Part shown: positions 1 to 8,278 of the stretch, in pieces
Numbering within the stretch: position 1 is the stretch's first letter
Layout of the letters: every line of letters begins with the position of its first letter
DNA from: VFZN01 sp050249615
GTDB lineage: Bacteria > Acidobacteriota > Vicinamibacteria > Vicinamibacterales > UBA2999
Reading direction: 5' to 3'
Assembly (NCBI GenBank): GCA_050249615.1
Contig: JBFWQE010000009.1
Span: forward strand, 1 to 64,000
DNA length: 64,000 bases
Position numbers and translations under genes: made by a program
The notes under the pieces: model-generated
Seen by the model: only the letters and a program-made list of their open reading frames with translations
The model's database searches: none
What the model was told of the DNA's origin: nothing

Positions 1-905
1 ACGTCCACTTCGCCGGACAGGAAGCTGTCCACGTCCGCATCGTCGAGAGGCTCGACCCTGACGATGTACGGGCCGGGCTCGAGGGCGGCAACGACGAAGC
101 CGCCGTCGGCGCTCAGGGTGAACCCGCCGACCAGGGCCCCGGTCGCCGGGTTGAATGCCACGACGTGCGCGCCGAAGACGCCGCGCCCGTTCTTCACCAC
201 GCGCCCGCGGATGCTGCCCGTCTCGCCCCGACCCGCGTCCACGGCGTACAGGTCCATCACGGCCGCCGCGTCATCGGCCTGCAGCGCGCGATCGGCCACG
301 GCGCCGGGCGTGAGCGCGATGGGGAACATCACCGCGCCCGACCCGATCACACGGCGGCCGCCCGTCGCAGTCCGCTCGGTTTCGCCGATGGCCGAATGGC
401 CAAGGCCCAGGAAGTGCCCGAACTCGTGCAGCACCACCGACTCGAGGTCCACGCGGCCGGGCTCTCCCTGCGGGGCTGCGGACCACTGGAATCGCGTATT
501 GAAGAAGATATCCGCCTCGAGCAGCGCCCCCGTGGCCGAGTCGAGCAGGAGGCTGGTCGAGCCGAGCACGCGGTCGAGATCGGGACGGTCGAGAAAGCCG
601 AGCGTGTTGCGCCCGTCCATCCCGGTGGGCGGCGTGACCGTGAAGCCCTGGTACTGGAACCCGACCGTCGTGGCCGGAACAGACTGCCATGTGGCCGTCG
701 CACGCGCCGCGGCATCGCGGAGTTCGGCCGCCGTCACGCCCGGGATGTCGCGCTCGTTGACGAAGTAGGGCACTGGAGCCACGGACCACTTCACGTCCAC
801 GGTGCGATCGCCGATGCGAAAGCCGAACTTCAAATACGCCAGCGCCGGCGCCGGCTGCGCCAGCGCGGTCAGCGCCACCATCGCCAGCGCCACCGCGCGC
901 GTCAT
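1..905 (-). CDS. Secreted matrixin-like zinc metalloprotease with C-terminal carboxypeptidase-regulatory-like domain (truncated by window edge)
   Basis: Read on the minus strand from ATG at 905, this frame stays open to base 1, so the C-terminus is missing. Residues 1-23 form a signal peptide ending near ALA. Residues 160-171 read HEFGHFLGLGHS, the matrixin/metzincin zinc signature (ligands H160, H164, H170; catalytic E161), followed by a Met-turn at about residue 193 (VMFP). After the catalytic domain, from about residue 228, a GSIRGRV segment begins a transthyretin-like beta-sandwich of the carboxypeptidase-regulatory type. It should act as an exported endopeptidase; its substrate is unknown. 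The start overlaps the stop of the upstream secreted protein by 4 bp (ATGA), implying coupled translation and joint function. Confidence 0.82.
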   Translation of the reverse strand, partial: MTRAVALAMVALTALAQPAPALAYLKFGFRIGDRTVDVKWSVAPVPYFVNERDIPGVTAAELRDAAARATATWQSVPATTVGFQYQGFTVTPPTGMDGRNTLGFLDRPDLDRVLGSTSLLLDSATGALLEADIFFNTRFQWSAAPQGEPGRVDLESVVLHEFGHFLGLGHSAIGETERTATGGRRVIGSGAVMFPIALTPGAVADRALQADDAAAVMDLYAVDAGRGETGSIRGRVVKNGRGVFGAHVVAFNPATGALVGGFTLSADGGFVVAALEPGPYIVRVEPLDDADVDSFLSGEVD

Positions 906-1438
906 CGGGCCACCTGTGCACGCTGGACCGCTGCCCCGAACGCCGCCATCGACATGGGACGGCGTGCCGAATCGCCGCGCACGAGGCGACCGGGCGCCCC
1001 CGCCGTACCGACCACGGGTGGAATCACCACGAGCTCGCCTGACCGGGGATCGGCGGTCACCCGGAACACGCCCTGTGTGGTGCCCGTGACGACGGGAATG
1101 GCGGGGCCCGTCGCCGTCAGGAAGAGCACCACGCGGTCCCCCGGCGAGAAGCGCGCGGCGCCCGGAATGATGTTGACGATCGTCCCCACCTGCCCGCCAG
1201 GCACGCGCACGGTGATCGTGTCTCCGAGATCGCCCTTCAGATAGTCGAAGGCCTCGACGCGCAGCAGGCTCTCGATGCCCCCGCGATCCGCGGTCCACTG
1301 GCCATGGACCTCGGTGACGCGGCCGTGGACGATGGCCATCGACTCGTCCACGAGCTCGACGAACGACAGGGGCTTGACAGTGATGGCCGAGAGCGGCAGG
1401 CCGCTGGCCAGGATCAGGATGGCAACGAGGGCACGCAT
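902..1438 (-). CDS. Secreted protein of unknown function, partner of the matrixin protease
   Basis: This 178-residue protein has a clear N-terminal signal peptide (about residues 1-18, hydrophobic, ending SAIT). The rest is predicted mainly beta strand, with segments such as IVHGRV, DTITVRVPGG and GDRVVLFL spaced like a beta-sandwich. I do not recognise a named domain. Its stop codon overlaps the start of the downstream matrixin-like protease by 4 bp, so the two are translated together; a chaperone, inhibitor or substrate-tethering role is possible but is only inference. A TACACT hexamer ends 6 nt before the ATG, suggesting a very short or absent 5' leader. Confidence 0.7.
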   Translation of the reverse strand: MRALVAILILASGLPLSAITVKPLSFVELVDESMAIVHGRVTEVHGQWTADRGGIESLLRVEAFDYLKGDLGDTITVRVPGGQVGTIVNIIPGAARFSPGDRVVLFLTATGPAIPVVTGTTQGVFRVTADPRSGELVVIPPVVGTAGAPGRLVRGDSARRPMSMAAFGAAVQRAQVAR

Positions 1439-1444
1439 CCAGAG

Positions 1445-1450
1445 AGTGTA
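1445..1450 (-). promoter_or_regulatory. -10-like TACACT directly upstream of the secreted-protein gene
   Basis: TACACT on the minus strand lies 6 nt before the ATG at 1438. The distance would put transcription initiation at or next to the start codon. It is one example of a pattern repeated through the window. Confidence 0.5.
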
Positions 1451-1564
1451 GCGGGACGCAGAGCCGGATACAGCCGCAGATTGTCCGGGCAGGCCTCAGA
1501 TGCGCAGATGATCGGGGACAAACCGGGCGGTCGCGGCGCGGCCGGCCGCCATCCGCCCCGCGGG

Positions 1565-2764
1565 CTATCCGCGCATTCGCCCGACGAGCTCCACCACGGC
1601 GTCCGCCGCCCGCCCGCTGGCGCCCGGGCCGCCGAGCGCGGCTCGGACCTCGGCCAGCGCGCGCGACATGGCGTCCCGCTTCGCCGCATCGGTGAGCAGG
1701 CTGACCGCCTCGTCCGCCACCGCCTCGGGCGTGCAGTCGTCCTGGATGAGCTCTTGGACGACACGCCGGCCCGCGATGAGGTTCACCATCGCGTACATGT
1801 CCACCTTCGCCAGCGGCTTGCCCAGCCTGTAGGTGAGTGGCGACAGCTTGTACAGCACGACCATGGGCTTGCCGTGCATGGCCGTCTGCACCGTGGCGGT
1901 ACCCGACGCGGTCAGCACCACATCGCTCACGCTCAGCACGTCGTCGGTCTGTCCCTCGACGATACGGGTGACGCCGGGACTGAAGTCCCGGCGCTCCGGA
2001 CCCGAGGCCGTGTTGGCCTGGAGCGCCGGGGCTTCAGCGCGGGCGTCCCGGAACGGCGCGAACCCTCGATCCGCCAGGTGCGGGGCGCGGGCGACCAGGA
2101 ACTGCACACCGGGCACGCGTGCGGCAATCCGCGTGCGGGCCTCGGCCAGGACGGGCCCCAGGCGCTCCAGCTCGTTGGCGCGGCTGCCGGGAAGCAGTGC
2201 CACGACGGGCCGCGCGAGATCGAGCCCGAAGCGCCGGGCCAGCACCGGGCGATCCGCCGACGGCGCCACCATCTCGAGCAGCGGATGGCCCACGAACCGC
2301 ACGTCCACGCCCTCCCGGCGGTAGATCGCCTCCTCGAACGGGAAGATCACGAGCACGCGATCCACGATCGCCTTCATCGTCGCCATGCGGCCTGGCCGCC
2401 ACGCCCACAGCTGCGGGCTGATGTAGTAGACGATGGGCACGCCGAGCGCTTTCACGGCGCGCATGAGCCTGAAGTTGAAATCGGGATAGTCGACGAGCAC
2501 CAGCACGTCCGGGCGCTCGTCACGCGCGGCCGCCACGAGCCGGCGATAGGTGGCCCACGAACGGGGCAGGACCTTCAGCGCCTCGGTGAGCCCCGTCACC
2601 GACAGGCCGCGGAAGTCGGCCACCAGCCTGGCGCCCGCGGCGGCCAGGCGCTCGCCTCCCAGGCCAAAGGCCTGCAGGTGCGGGTCGCGCGCGGCGAGCG
2701 CGCGAACCAGCGCGCCGGCGTAGAGATCGCCGGACGGCTCGCCGCACGAGATCATCACCTTCAC
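1565..2764 (-). CDS. lpxB: Lipid-A-disaccharide synthase
   Basis: The 399-residue product begins VKVMISCGEPSGD, the characteristic LpxB N-terminus, and carries further family segments (YISPQLWAW, FEEAIYRREGV, GHPLLE, LLPGSR, ASGTATVQTAMHGKPMVVLYK). LpxB is a GT19 inverting glycosyltransferase that joins UDP-diacylglucosamine and lipid X to form the lipid A disaccharide at the inner face of the cytoplasmic membrane. I chose GTG at 2764 because it overlaps the upstream M16 stop by 4 bp (GTGA); ATG at 2755 is the alternative. The protein is slightly long for the family because about 20 residues in the second half (APALQANTASG onward) are encoded by a palindromic repeat at 1980-2037. Confidence 0.95.
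   Translation of the reverse strand: MKVMISCGEPSGDLYAGALVRALAARDPHLQAFGLGGERLAAAGARLVADFRGLSVTGLTEALKVLPRSWATYRRLVAAARDERPDVLVLVDYPDFNFRLMRAVKALGVPIVYYISPQLWAWRPGRMATMKAIVDRVLVIFPFEEAIYRREGVDVRFVGHPLLEMVAPSADRPVLARRFGLDLARPVVALLPGSRANELERLGPVLAEARTRIAARVPGVQFLVARAPHLADRGFAPFRDARAEAPALQANTASGPERRDFSPGVTRIVEGQTDDVLSVSDVVLTASGTATVQTAMHGKPMVVLYKLSPLTYRLGKPLAKVDMYAMVNLIAGRRVVQELIQDDCTPEAVADEAVSLLTDAAKRDAMSRALAEVRAALGGPGASGRAADAVVELVGRMRG
1980..2037. repeat. Palindromic REP-like element inside lpxB
   Basis: Two 18-base arms at 1980-1997 and 2020-2037 are inverted copies with one G/A difference. Within the spacer a second inverted pair (AGGCC...GGCCT) extends the pairing, so about 58 bp could form a long stem. 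The element is read in frame through lpxB. Its composition and structure resemble mobile REP/MITE-type palindromes; I found no second clear copy in this window. Confidence 0.7.
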
Positions 2765-4218
2765 TGCTTCTTGAGGTCGGCCGAGAGCAGGTCGATGCGA
2801 TCGATGGGAATGCGCTCGTACTCGGTGAAGCCGATGCCCTCGAGGCTCTCCACGAACTGGCTGGCGTTGCCCACGAGCACGACCGACAGCCGGTCCGGTC
2901 GCACGAAGGCCCGGGCCACGCGCTGGATGTCCTCGGGCGTGACGCTCAGGATGCGCTCGCGGTACTTCGGCAGCTCGTCCACCGAGAGCTCGTAGAACAG
3001 CTGGTTGAGGACCTGGGTCGCGATCTGGTCGGGCGTCTCGATGGTGAGCGGAAAATGCCCGACGGCATAGTCCTGGGCCGCCTCGAGCTCGCTCTCGCTG
3101 ACGCGCTCGCGCTGGAGGCGCGCGAACTCGTCCACCGCCAGCCGCAGCGCCTCGGCCGTCGTCGTTGTCTGCGTGTCGGTATCCGCCACGATGGCACCGC
3201 TCCACTTGTAGCTGTCGAGATCCGCGGACGCGCCGTAGGTGAGCTGGCGCTGGCTGCGGAGCACCTGCTGCAGGCGGTTGGCGCCTTCCCCACCCAGGAT
3301 CTTCACCGCCTGGTTCAGTGCTTCGAAGTCCTCGTGCTTGCGCGGGATGGCCAGGTGGCCCACGCGGATCTCCGTCTGCACGGCGCCGGGCCGATCGATC
3401 ACGATCACGCGCCGCGTCGGCTCGGGCGGCGCGATCGGATTGAAGGCCGGCACCTCGCCGGGCTTCCAGTCGCCGAAGTACTTCTCGATGCCCGCCATGG
3501 CGTCGGCGTGCGACACGTCGCCGACCACGGCCACGAGCGCGTTGTTCGGCACGAAGTGCCGGCGGTGGAACTCCACGAAGTCGTCACGCGTCAGCGACTG
3601 CAGCGACTCGGCGGTGCCCGACCCCGGCAGGCCGTACGGGTGGAACCCGAAGATCAGGCGGTCGATGACCATGCCCGCCACCGAGTCCGGGTCCTCGGCC
3701 GCCACCTTCAGGCCCGACAGCGCCTGCTGGCGCTGCCGCTCGATTTCTTCGGCCAGGAACGTCGGACGCCGCACGACGTCGGCCATGAGCGCCAGGCCGG
3801 TGGCGTAGTCGTCCTTCATGACCACCGTGTTCACGAAGCTCAGGTCCGTGCCCGCGCCGGTGCCGAGCAGCCCCCCGATGAAATCCACCTCGTCGGCCAG
3901 CTGCTGCGCGGTGCGGTCGCCCGCCCCCTGGTCGAGCAGCGTCGCGGTGAGCATGGCCAGCCCCATCTTCCCCCTGGGATCCTGCGCGGCGCCCGCCCGT
4001 ACGATCATCCGCACGCTGATGGCGGGCTGCTCGTTCTGGCTCACCAGCACCACCGTCAGCCCGTTGGCCAGCTTGCGGACCTCGAACTCCGGGAAGGTCA
4101 CCGGACGGGGCTGGAGCGGCCGCGGCGGGAACTCGCGCGGCCACGACTGCGCCGTCTGCCCGACGGCCACCGACGTGAGCACGCTGAGGGACAGCGCGGC
4201 GATGACGAACGTCCTCAT
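2761..4218 (-). CDS. M16 family peptidase-like subunit lacking the zinc motif
   Basis: The 485-residue protein starts at ATG 4218 with a signal peptide (ending VAVGQ) and has the two-lobed M16 (pitrilysin/insulinase-like) arrangement, for example LANGLTVVLV, FVEFHRRHFVPNNALVAVVGD and EGANRLQQVLR. Where active M16 enzymes have the inverted HxxEH zinc site, this protein reads GLAMLTATLLDQG, so it cannot bind catalytic zinc. It is therefore probably the non-catalytic partner of the upstream M16 protein in a periplasmic heterodimer. It overlaps that gene by 4 bp (ATGA) and overlaps lpxB by 4 bp downstream. Confidence 0.9.
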   Translation of the reverse strand: MRTFVIAALSLSVLTSVAVGQTAQSWPREFPPRPLQPRPVTFPEFEVRKLANGLTVVLVSQNEQPAISVRMIVRAGAAQDPRGKMGLAMLTATLLDQGAGDRTAQQLADEVDFIGGLLGTGAGTDLSFVNTVVMKDDYATGLALMADVVRRPTFLAEEIERQRQQALSGLKVAAEDPDSVAGMVIDRLIFGFHPYGLPGSGTAESLQSLTRDDFVEFHRRHFVPNNALVAVVGDVSHADAMAGIEKYFGDWKPGEVPAFNPIAPPEPTRRVIVIDRPGAVQTEIRVGHLAIPRKHEDFEALNQAVKILGGEGANRLQQVLRSQRQLTYGASADLDSYKWSGAIVADTDTQTTTTAEALRLAVDEFARLQRERVSESELEAAQDYAVGHFPLTIETPDQIATQVLNQLFYELSVDELPKYRERILSVTPEDIQRVARAFVRPDRLSVVLVGNASQFVESLEGIGFTEYERIPIDRIDLLSADLKKQ

Positions 4219-5582
4219 CGCGGGCCCTCCGCCGCGCCCTGCACGCCCGTCCCCTTCGGCATCACGTGGATGACGACGCGCGTCTCCGGCCGGAAGTACG
4301 TCTTCGCGACGCGCTGGACGTCGGCCTGCGTGATGTTCTGGAAGATGTCGAACTCGCCGTCGGCCGTCGTGATGTCGGCGTGCAGCACCTCGGCGTGCGC
4401 CAGGTGCGTGGCCTTCTGCTGCACCGTCTCGCGGCCCAGGATGTAGTCGCGCGCGAACTGGTTCTTCGACCGCTGCAGCTCGCGGGGCGTCACGCCGTCG
4501 GCCTTCATCCGGTCCAGCTCCGCGATGAGCGCCTTCTCCACCGCCGCCGGCGTCTGGCCGGGGTTGACGATGGCCACCGCGTAGAAGAGGTTCGGGTGCT
4601 CGATGAGGTTGGCCTGCCCGAAGGCGGTGAGGGCCAGCCCGGACTCGTAGACGAGCTTCCGGTAGATGCGGGAGCTCTGGCCGTCCGACAGCACCTTGGC
4701 CGCGATGTGGAGCGGATAGGCGTCCGGGTGGCCGTCGTAGGTGATGTGGTGCGCCACGACGACGGCGGGCAGCGGCACCGCGTCCTCGACCACGGCGCGC
4801 TTCTCCTGCTTCTGGGGCGGCTCGCGCGGGATGTCGCGCGGCACCGGTTTCCCGGCCTTCGGGACACGGCCCAGGTACTGGTTCACGAGGTTGATGGCCT
4901 GGTCCATGTCGAAGTCGCCCGAGATGACCACGGTGACGTTCGAGGGCACGTAGTAGGTCGCGTAGAAGTCGCGCACGTCGGAGATCGTCGCGGCGTTCAG
5001 ATCCTCCATGCTGCCGATCACCGGATGGCGGTAGGGGTGCGTGGTGAACGCCTGCTCGTAGATGATCTCGTTCAACCGGCCGTAGGGCTGGTTCTCGATG
5101 CGCATGCGGCGCTCTTCCTTCACCACCTCTCGCTCGCGTACGAAGGTGTCCTCGTCGATGCGCAGCGTCGCCATGCGGTCGGCTTCCATCCACAGGACGA
5201 GCGGCAGGAACTGCGACGGCACCGTCTGCCAGAACACGGTCGTGTCCTCGTTCGTGTAGGCGTTGGCCTGCCCGCCGACCGAGGCGACGATGGAGGTGTG
5301 CTGCTCGGGCTCGACGTTGCGCGAGCCCTTGAACATGAGGTGCTCGAAGAGGTGCGCGAACCCGGTGCGGCCCGGGCGCTCGTCCTTCGAGCCCACGTGG
5401 TACCAGAGCTGGACGTTGACGATCGGCGTGGAACGGTCCTGGTGCAGGACCGCCGTCAGGCCGTTGGGCAGCTGCAGCCGCTGGTAGACGAACTTTGGCG
5501 GCCGCGAGGCCGCGGTCGCCGGCGCGCCCCACACGAGCGCCGCCACCACCAGCGCGACACCATGTCTCATCAATCGCCACAT
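4215..5582 (-). CDS. M16 family zinc metallopeptidase, catalytic subunit
   Basis: The 455-residue protein carries a signal peptide (residues about 1-25, ending ATAA) and the inverted zinc motif HLFEH at residues 77-81, with the downstream acidic ligand segment near residue 155 (VVKEERR). A second M16 domain follows (VVISGDFD, then YHR-type C-terminal lobe, LVYESGLA, NQFARDYILG). M16B enzymes of this size degrade peptides in a clam-shell chamber formed with a second, often inactive subunit, here encoded immediately downstream with a 4-bp overlap. The pair is sandwiched between lpxD and lpxB on the same strand, so it is probably co-transcribed with lipid A synthesis genes. Confidence 0.93.
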   Translation of the reverse strand: MWRLMRHGVALVVAALVWGAPATAASRPPKFVYQRLQLPNGLTAVLHQDRSTPIVNVQLWYHVGSKDERPGRTGFAHLFEHLMFKGSRNVEPEQHTSIVASVGGQANAYTNEDTTVFWQTVPSQFLPLVLWMEADRMATLRIDEDTFVREREVVKEERRMRIENQPYGRLNEIIYEQAFTTHPYRHPVIGSMEDLNAATISDVRDFYATYYVPSNVTVVISGDFDMDQAINLVNQYLGRVPKAGKPVPRDIPREPPQKQEKRAVVEDAVPLPAVVVAHHITYDGHPDAYPLHIAAKVLSDGQSSRIYRKLVYESGLALTAFGQANLIEHPNLFYAVAIVNPGQTPAAVEKALIAELDRMKADGVTPRELQRSKNQFARDYILGRETVQQKATHLAHAEVLHADITTADGEFDIFQNITQADVQRVAKTYFRPETRVVIHVMPKGTGVQGAAEGPR

Positions 5583-5594
5583 GCCTGTGAACCC

Positions 5595-6614
5595 CTACTT
5601 CCGCTCCAGCTCCTCGATCCGCTGCTCGAGATCCTTCAGACGCTTGCGCATCTCCGGGAGCTTGCGGAACACGGCGGAGGCCCGCCGCCACTCCATGTTC
5701 GGAATCGCCGGGTACCCCGACACGAACGCCCCCGCCTCCACCGAATTGGTGATGCCCGTCTTCGCCACGGCCTTGACGTGGTCGCCGATGGCCACGTGAC
5801 CCGTGACACCGACCTGGCCGCCGAACATCACCGCGTCGCCCACGGTCGTGCTGCCGGCAATGCCCACCTGGGCGGCCAGCAGGGTGTTCCGCCCGACGAG
5901 GACACCGTGGGCGATCTGCACCAGGTTGTCGATCTTCGTCCCCGCCCGCACACGGGTCTCGCCCACTGCAGGCCGGTCGATCGTCGTGTTGGCCCCGATC
6001 TCCACGTCGTCCTCGATGATGACCGGCGCCAGCTGGGGAATCTTCACGTGCGTGCCGTCTGACGTCGTGGCGAATCCGAAGCCGTCGCTCCCGATGACCG
6101 CGCCGTCCTGCACGACCACGCGAGCGCCGAGCGTGCAGCGCTCGCGGACGGAGACGTGGGCGTGCAGCACGCAGTCGGGCCCGACCACCGCGCCGGCCCC
6201 GATGACCACGTGGGAGTGCAGGATGGTCCGCGCGCCGACCCGCGCGCCGGGAGCCACCACCGCGAACGGTCCCACCGAGGCCGACGGGGCCACCTCGGCC
6301 GATTCGGCCACCGAGGCGAGAGGATGGATGCCCACCTCGGGCCGGTCCGGCGGGGCCAGCATCGCCACCGCGCGGGCCAGCGTCACGTAGGGCTCGGCGC
6401 TCCGAATCACCGCGCATGGGAAGCCGGTCACGCCGGGCGCGGCAATCACGGCCGAGGCCCGCGTCGCGGCCAGCGCGTGCGCGTACTTCATGTTGACGAG
6501 AAAGGTGAGGTCCCCGGGACCCGCCTCCTCGATCCGGGCCACCCGCACGATGTCCAGGCTGCCGTCGCCTTCGAGCGGGCAGCCGAGCGCGGCGGCCAGA
6601 TCGCCTAGCGTCAC
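5595..6614 (-). CDS. lpxD: UDP-3-O-(3-hydroxyacyl)glucosamine N-acyltransferase
   Basis: The 339-residue protein has the LpxD N-terminal uridine-binding domain, then a long left-handed beta helix of hexapeptide repeats (about residues 100-300), and a short charged coiled-coil tail (KRLKDLEQRIEELE). The catalytic histidine is H236 in DNLVQIAHG. LpxD adds the N-linked acyl chain in the third step of lipid A synthesis. Translation starts at GTG 6614. A TATTCT hexamer sits 7 nt upstream, suggesting a short-leader promoter for the lpxD-M16-M16-lpxB unit. lpxA, lpxC and fabZ, the usual neighbours of lpxD, are absent here. Confidence 0.96.
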   Translation of the reverse strand: MTLGDLAAALGCPLEGDGSLDIVRVARIEEAGPGDLTFLVNMKYAHALAATRASAVIAAPGVTGFPCAVIRSAEPYVTLARAVAMLAPPDRPEVGIHPLASVAESAEVAPSASVGPFAVVAPGARVGARTILHSHVVIGAGAVVGPDCVLHAHVSVRERCTLGARVVVQDGAVIGSDGFGFATTSDGTHVKIPQLAPVIIEDDVEIGANTTIDRPAVGETRVRAGTKIDNLVQIAHGVLVGRNTLLAAQVGIAGSTTVGDAVMFGGQVGVTGHVAIGDHVKAVAKTGITNSVEAGAFVSGYPAIPNMEWRRASAVFRKLPEMRKRLKDLEQRIEELERK

Positions 6615-6627
6615 GGGGTCGAGAATA

Positions 6628-7311
6628 TCATGCGGGTGGAGCAGCCATCCGCTCGACGAACCGCGCCAGACGCGGCAGTTGCAGGTGCTCGCCCACCTCG
6701 TGGACGATCCGATAGCGCTCGGCCCCGGACGCCGCCATCGCGTCCTTCAGGGTCGTGAGCCACGCGCTGGGCGACACGGTCCAGCGCACGCAGGACAACC
6801 CGCGCCGCGCGCCCCGGAACGCCAGGAAGTGCCCGACCACGGTGAACGTGAAGAAGTAGCCGAAGAGGTTCGGCCCCGGCACGACCATGAAGGGCGCCGA
6901 TGCGACGAGGCCCAGCAGATGCAGAATCGTCAGCCGCATGTGCCGATCGTGGTCCTTCTGCAGGAGCTCACGGAACGCCTGGAACCCGGCCTCCCGTTCC
7001 ATCGTGTCCGGCACGTGCAGCGTCGCCTCGTCCACGCGGCGCAGCCGCCACAGCAGACGCTGCTCGGCCACCCGCTCGGCCACCCAGCCCATCAGCTTGT
7101 GCTGCACGCGACCCAGAAACGTAGACGGCCGCTCCTGGGTGCGCTCGTGCCGCTGGCGCTCGGCGTCGCGGATCATCTCGGAGAAGCGCACGCTCATCCG
7201 GGCGAAGAGGCCGGGAGGCTGGGTGCCCGCAGGCGCGGCCTCCTCCTCGTCTTCGTGCTCGAAGTAGGGCTCGAGCCTGCCGGCGCCCAGGGGGATGAGA
7301 TAGACGTTCAC
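6628..7311 (-). CDS. Membrane protein resembling mitochondrial K+/H+ exchange-related family
   Basis: The proposed start is GTG 7311, giving 227 residues beginning VNVYLIPLGAG. An upstream ATG at 7392 would overlap the preceding gene by 77 bp and is less likely. The central-C-terminal part contains two hydrophobic segments around LHLLGLVASAPFMVVPGPN and FFTFTVVGHFLAF, which I recall as the hallmark of the Mit_KHE1-type family; that match is from memory and not checked. The N-terminal half is charged and acidic. It follows the nuclease-like gene by 4 nt, so the two are probably co-transcribed. Role in ion homeostasis is inference. Confidence 0.55.
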   Translation of the reverse strand: MNVYLIPLGAGRLEPYFEHEDEEEAAPAGTQPPGLFARMSVRFSEMIRDAERQRHERTQERPSTFLGRVQHKLMGWVAERVAEQRLLWRLRRVDEATLHVPDTMEREAGFQAFRELLQKDHDRHMRLTILHLLGLVASAPFMVVPGPNLFGYFFTFTVVGHFLAFRGARRGLSCVRWTVSPSAWLTTLKDAMAASGAERYRIVHEVGEHLQLPRLARFVERMAAPPA

Positions 7312-7315
7312 ACTC

Positions 7316-8203
7316 TTATGGACGGCGAATGCGCCGCGGGGTTCGGACCAGCCGCGTGGGGACCGACGGGCGCCCGGCCTGCTCCCAGGCACCGGTGATG
7401 ACAGCCGCGGCGGCCGTGATCGAGTCGTTCAGACGGCGCTCCAGACCGGGAAGCGCCGCGGCCTTGAACGCGTCGAAATACCGGTCGTCGTAGAAATCGC
7501 GGCCCTCGGCCGCCTTGCGGTCCGCGTCGAGCACGGCCCCGGATACGCGGTTGGACGCCAGCAGCACCTCGAACATGAAGTCGCGGGGGTTCGACACCGG
7601 GTGTGCCGGTGCCGGCGCAATCCTGAGCGCCGAACGGTTTCGCTCGAACAGCTCGCTCTCCCAGCGGCCGTGCAGCCCATGCTGGTTCGTCAGCTGGCCG
7701 TCGTAGTTCACCACGGAGTGGAGCGGCACGTGGCCGTCGGAGACGTAGTGGAACAGGATGGCCGTGTAGAAGGCGATGTTGTCCAGCGTGTAGGGTGGAG
7801 GATTCGGCCGCCCGAGCGACTCGAACGCGCGCTGCAGCTCGCCGTAGAACTCCTGCACCCGCCACGGCAGCAGGCCTTGCCGGTGCACGAACTCGCGCCC
7901 GAACTTCTGCACGGCAGCGTCGTAGTCGCGGGGCAGCGCGTCGAACGGGTAGGGCCCGAAGGCCTCATGGTCCATGTCCAGGAAGTGGTTCGGCGGCTCG
8001 GACTCGAACCCGGCGGTGCGCCACATGTCCGGATCGACCGAGCGCTCCACGATGAACGCCCGCCGCTCGTCGAAAAGCGGCCGGAGCGCCGCCGGCAGGA
8101 GCTCGATGGCGCGGTCGGCAATCAGCTTGTGCGCCTCGAACCCCCAGGCGAAGGAAGGCGCCGGAAAAGCCAGGCAGACCATCAGGGCCAGAAAGGGGCG
8201 CAT
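7316..8203 (-). CDS. Exported zinc-dependent S1/P1-nuclease / phospholipase C-like protein
   Basis: With ATG at 8203 the protein is 295 residues and starts with a signal peptide (MRPFLALMVC...) whose cleavage would expose Trp, the residue that ligates zinc at the mature N-terminus of P1 nuclease and bacterial phospholipase C (AWGFEAHKLIA). Further ligand-like segments are NHFLDMD, FHYVSDGHVPLHS and HGRWE, matching the H-D and HxxxE pattern of this trinuclear-zinc fold. It should hydrolyse phosphodiesters in the periplasm; nucleic acid or lipid substrate cannot be told apart here. ATG at 8227 is an alternative start, but TACAAT lies 6 nt before 8203. Confidence 0.75.
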   Translation of the reverse strand: MRPFLALMVCLAFPAPSFAWGFEAHKLIADRAIELLPAALRPLFDERRAFIVERSVDPDMWRTAGFESEPPNHFLDMDHEAFGPYPFDALPRDYDAAVQKFGREFVHRQGLLPWRVQEFYGELQRAFESLGRPNPPPYTLDNIAFYTAILFHYVSDGHVPLHSVVNYDGQLTNQHGLHGRWESELFERNRSALRIAPAPAHPVSNPRDFMFEVLLASNRVSGAVLDADRKAAEGRDFYDDRYFDAFKAAALPGLERRLNDSITAAAAVITGAWEQAGRPSVPTRLVRTPRRIRRP

Positions 8204-8209
8204 CAGGAA

Positions 8210-8215
8210 ATTGTA
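8210..8215 (-). promoter_or_regulatory. -10-like TACAAT of the S1/P1-like gene
   Basis: TACAAT on the minus strand ends 6 nt upstream of ATG 8203, favouring that start and a leaderless or near-leaderless transcript. Confidence 0.5.
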
Positions 8216-8278
8216 CAGAAAAGGCAAAAAGGCCGGAGGCCAAAGGCAAATGGCATGGCTTCTGCCGTCTGCCTTGCG

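Noticed and set aside
2761..6417. A 1218-codon minus-strand frame spanning lpxD and both M16 genes
   Set aside because: Its first two thirds are the wrong frame of lpxD and of the catalytic M16 gene (Arg/Gly/Ala-rich, no domains). Only the last 485 codons, the second M16 protein, are real.
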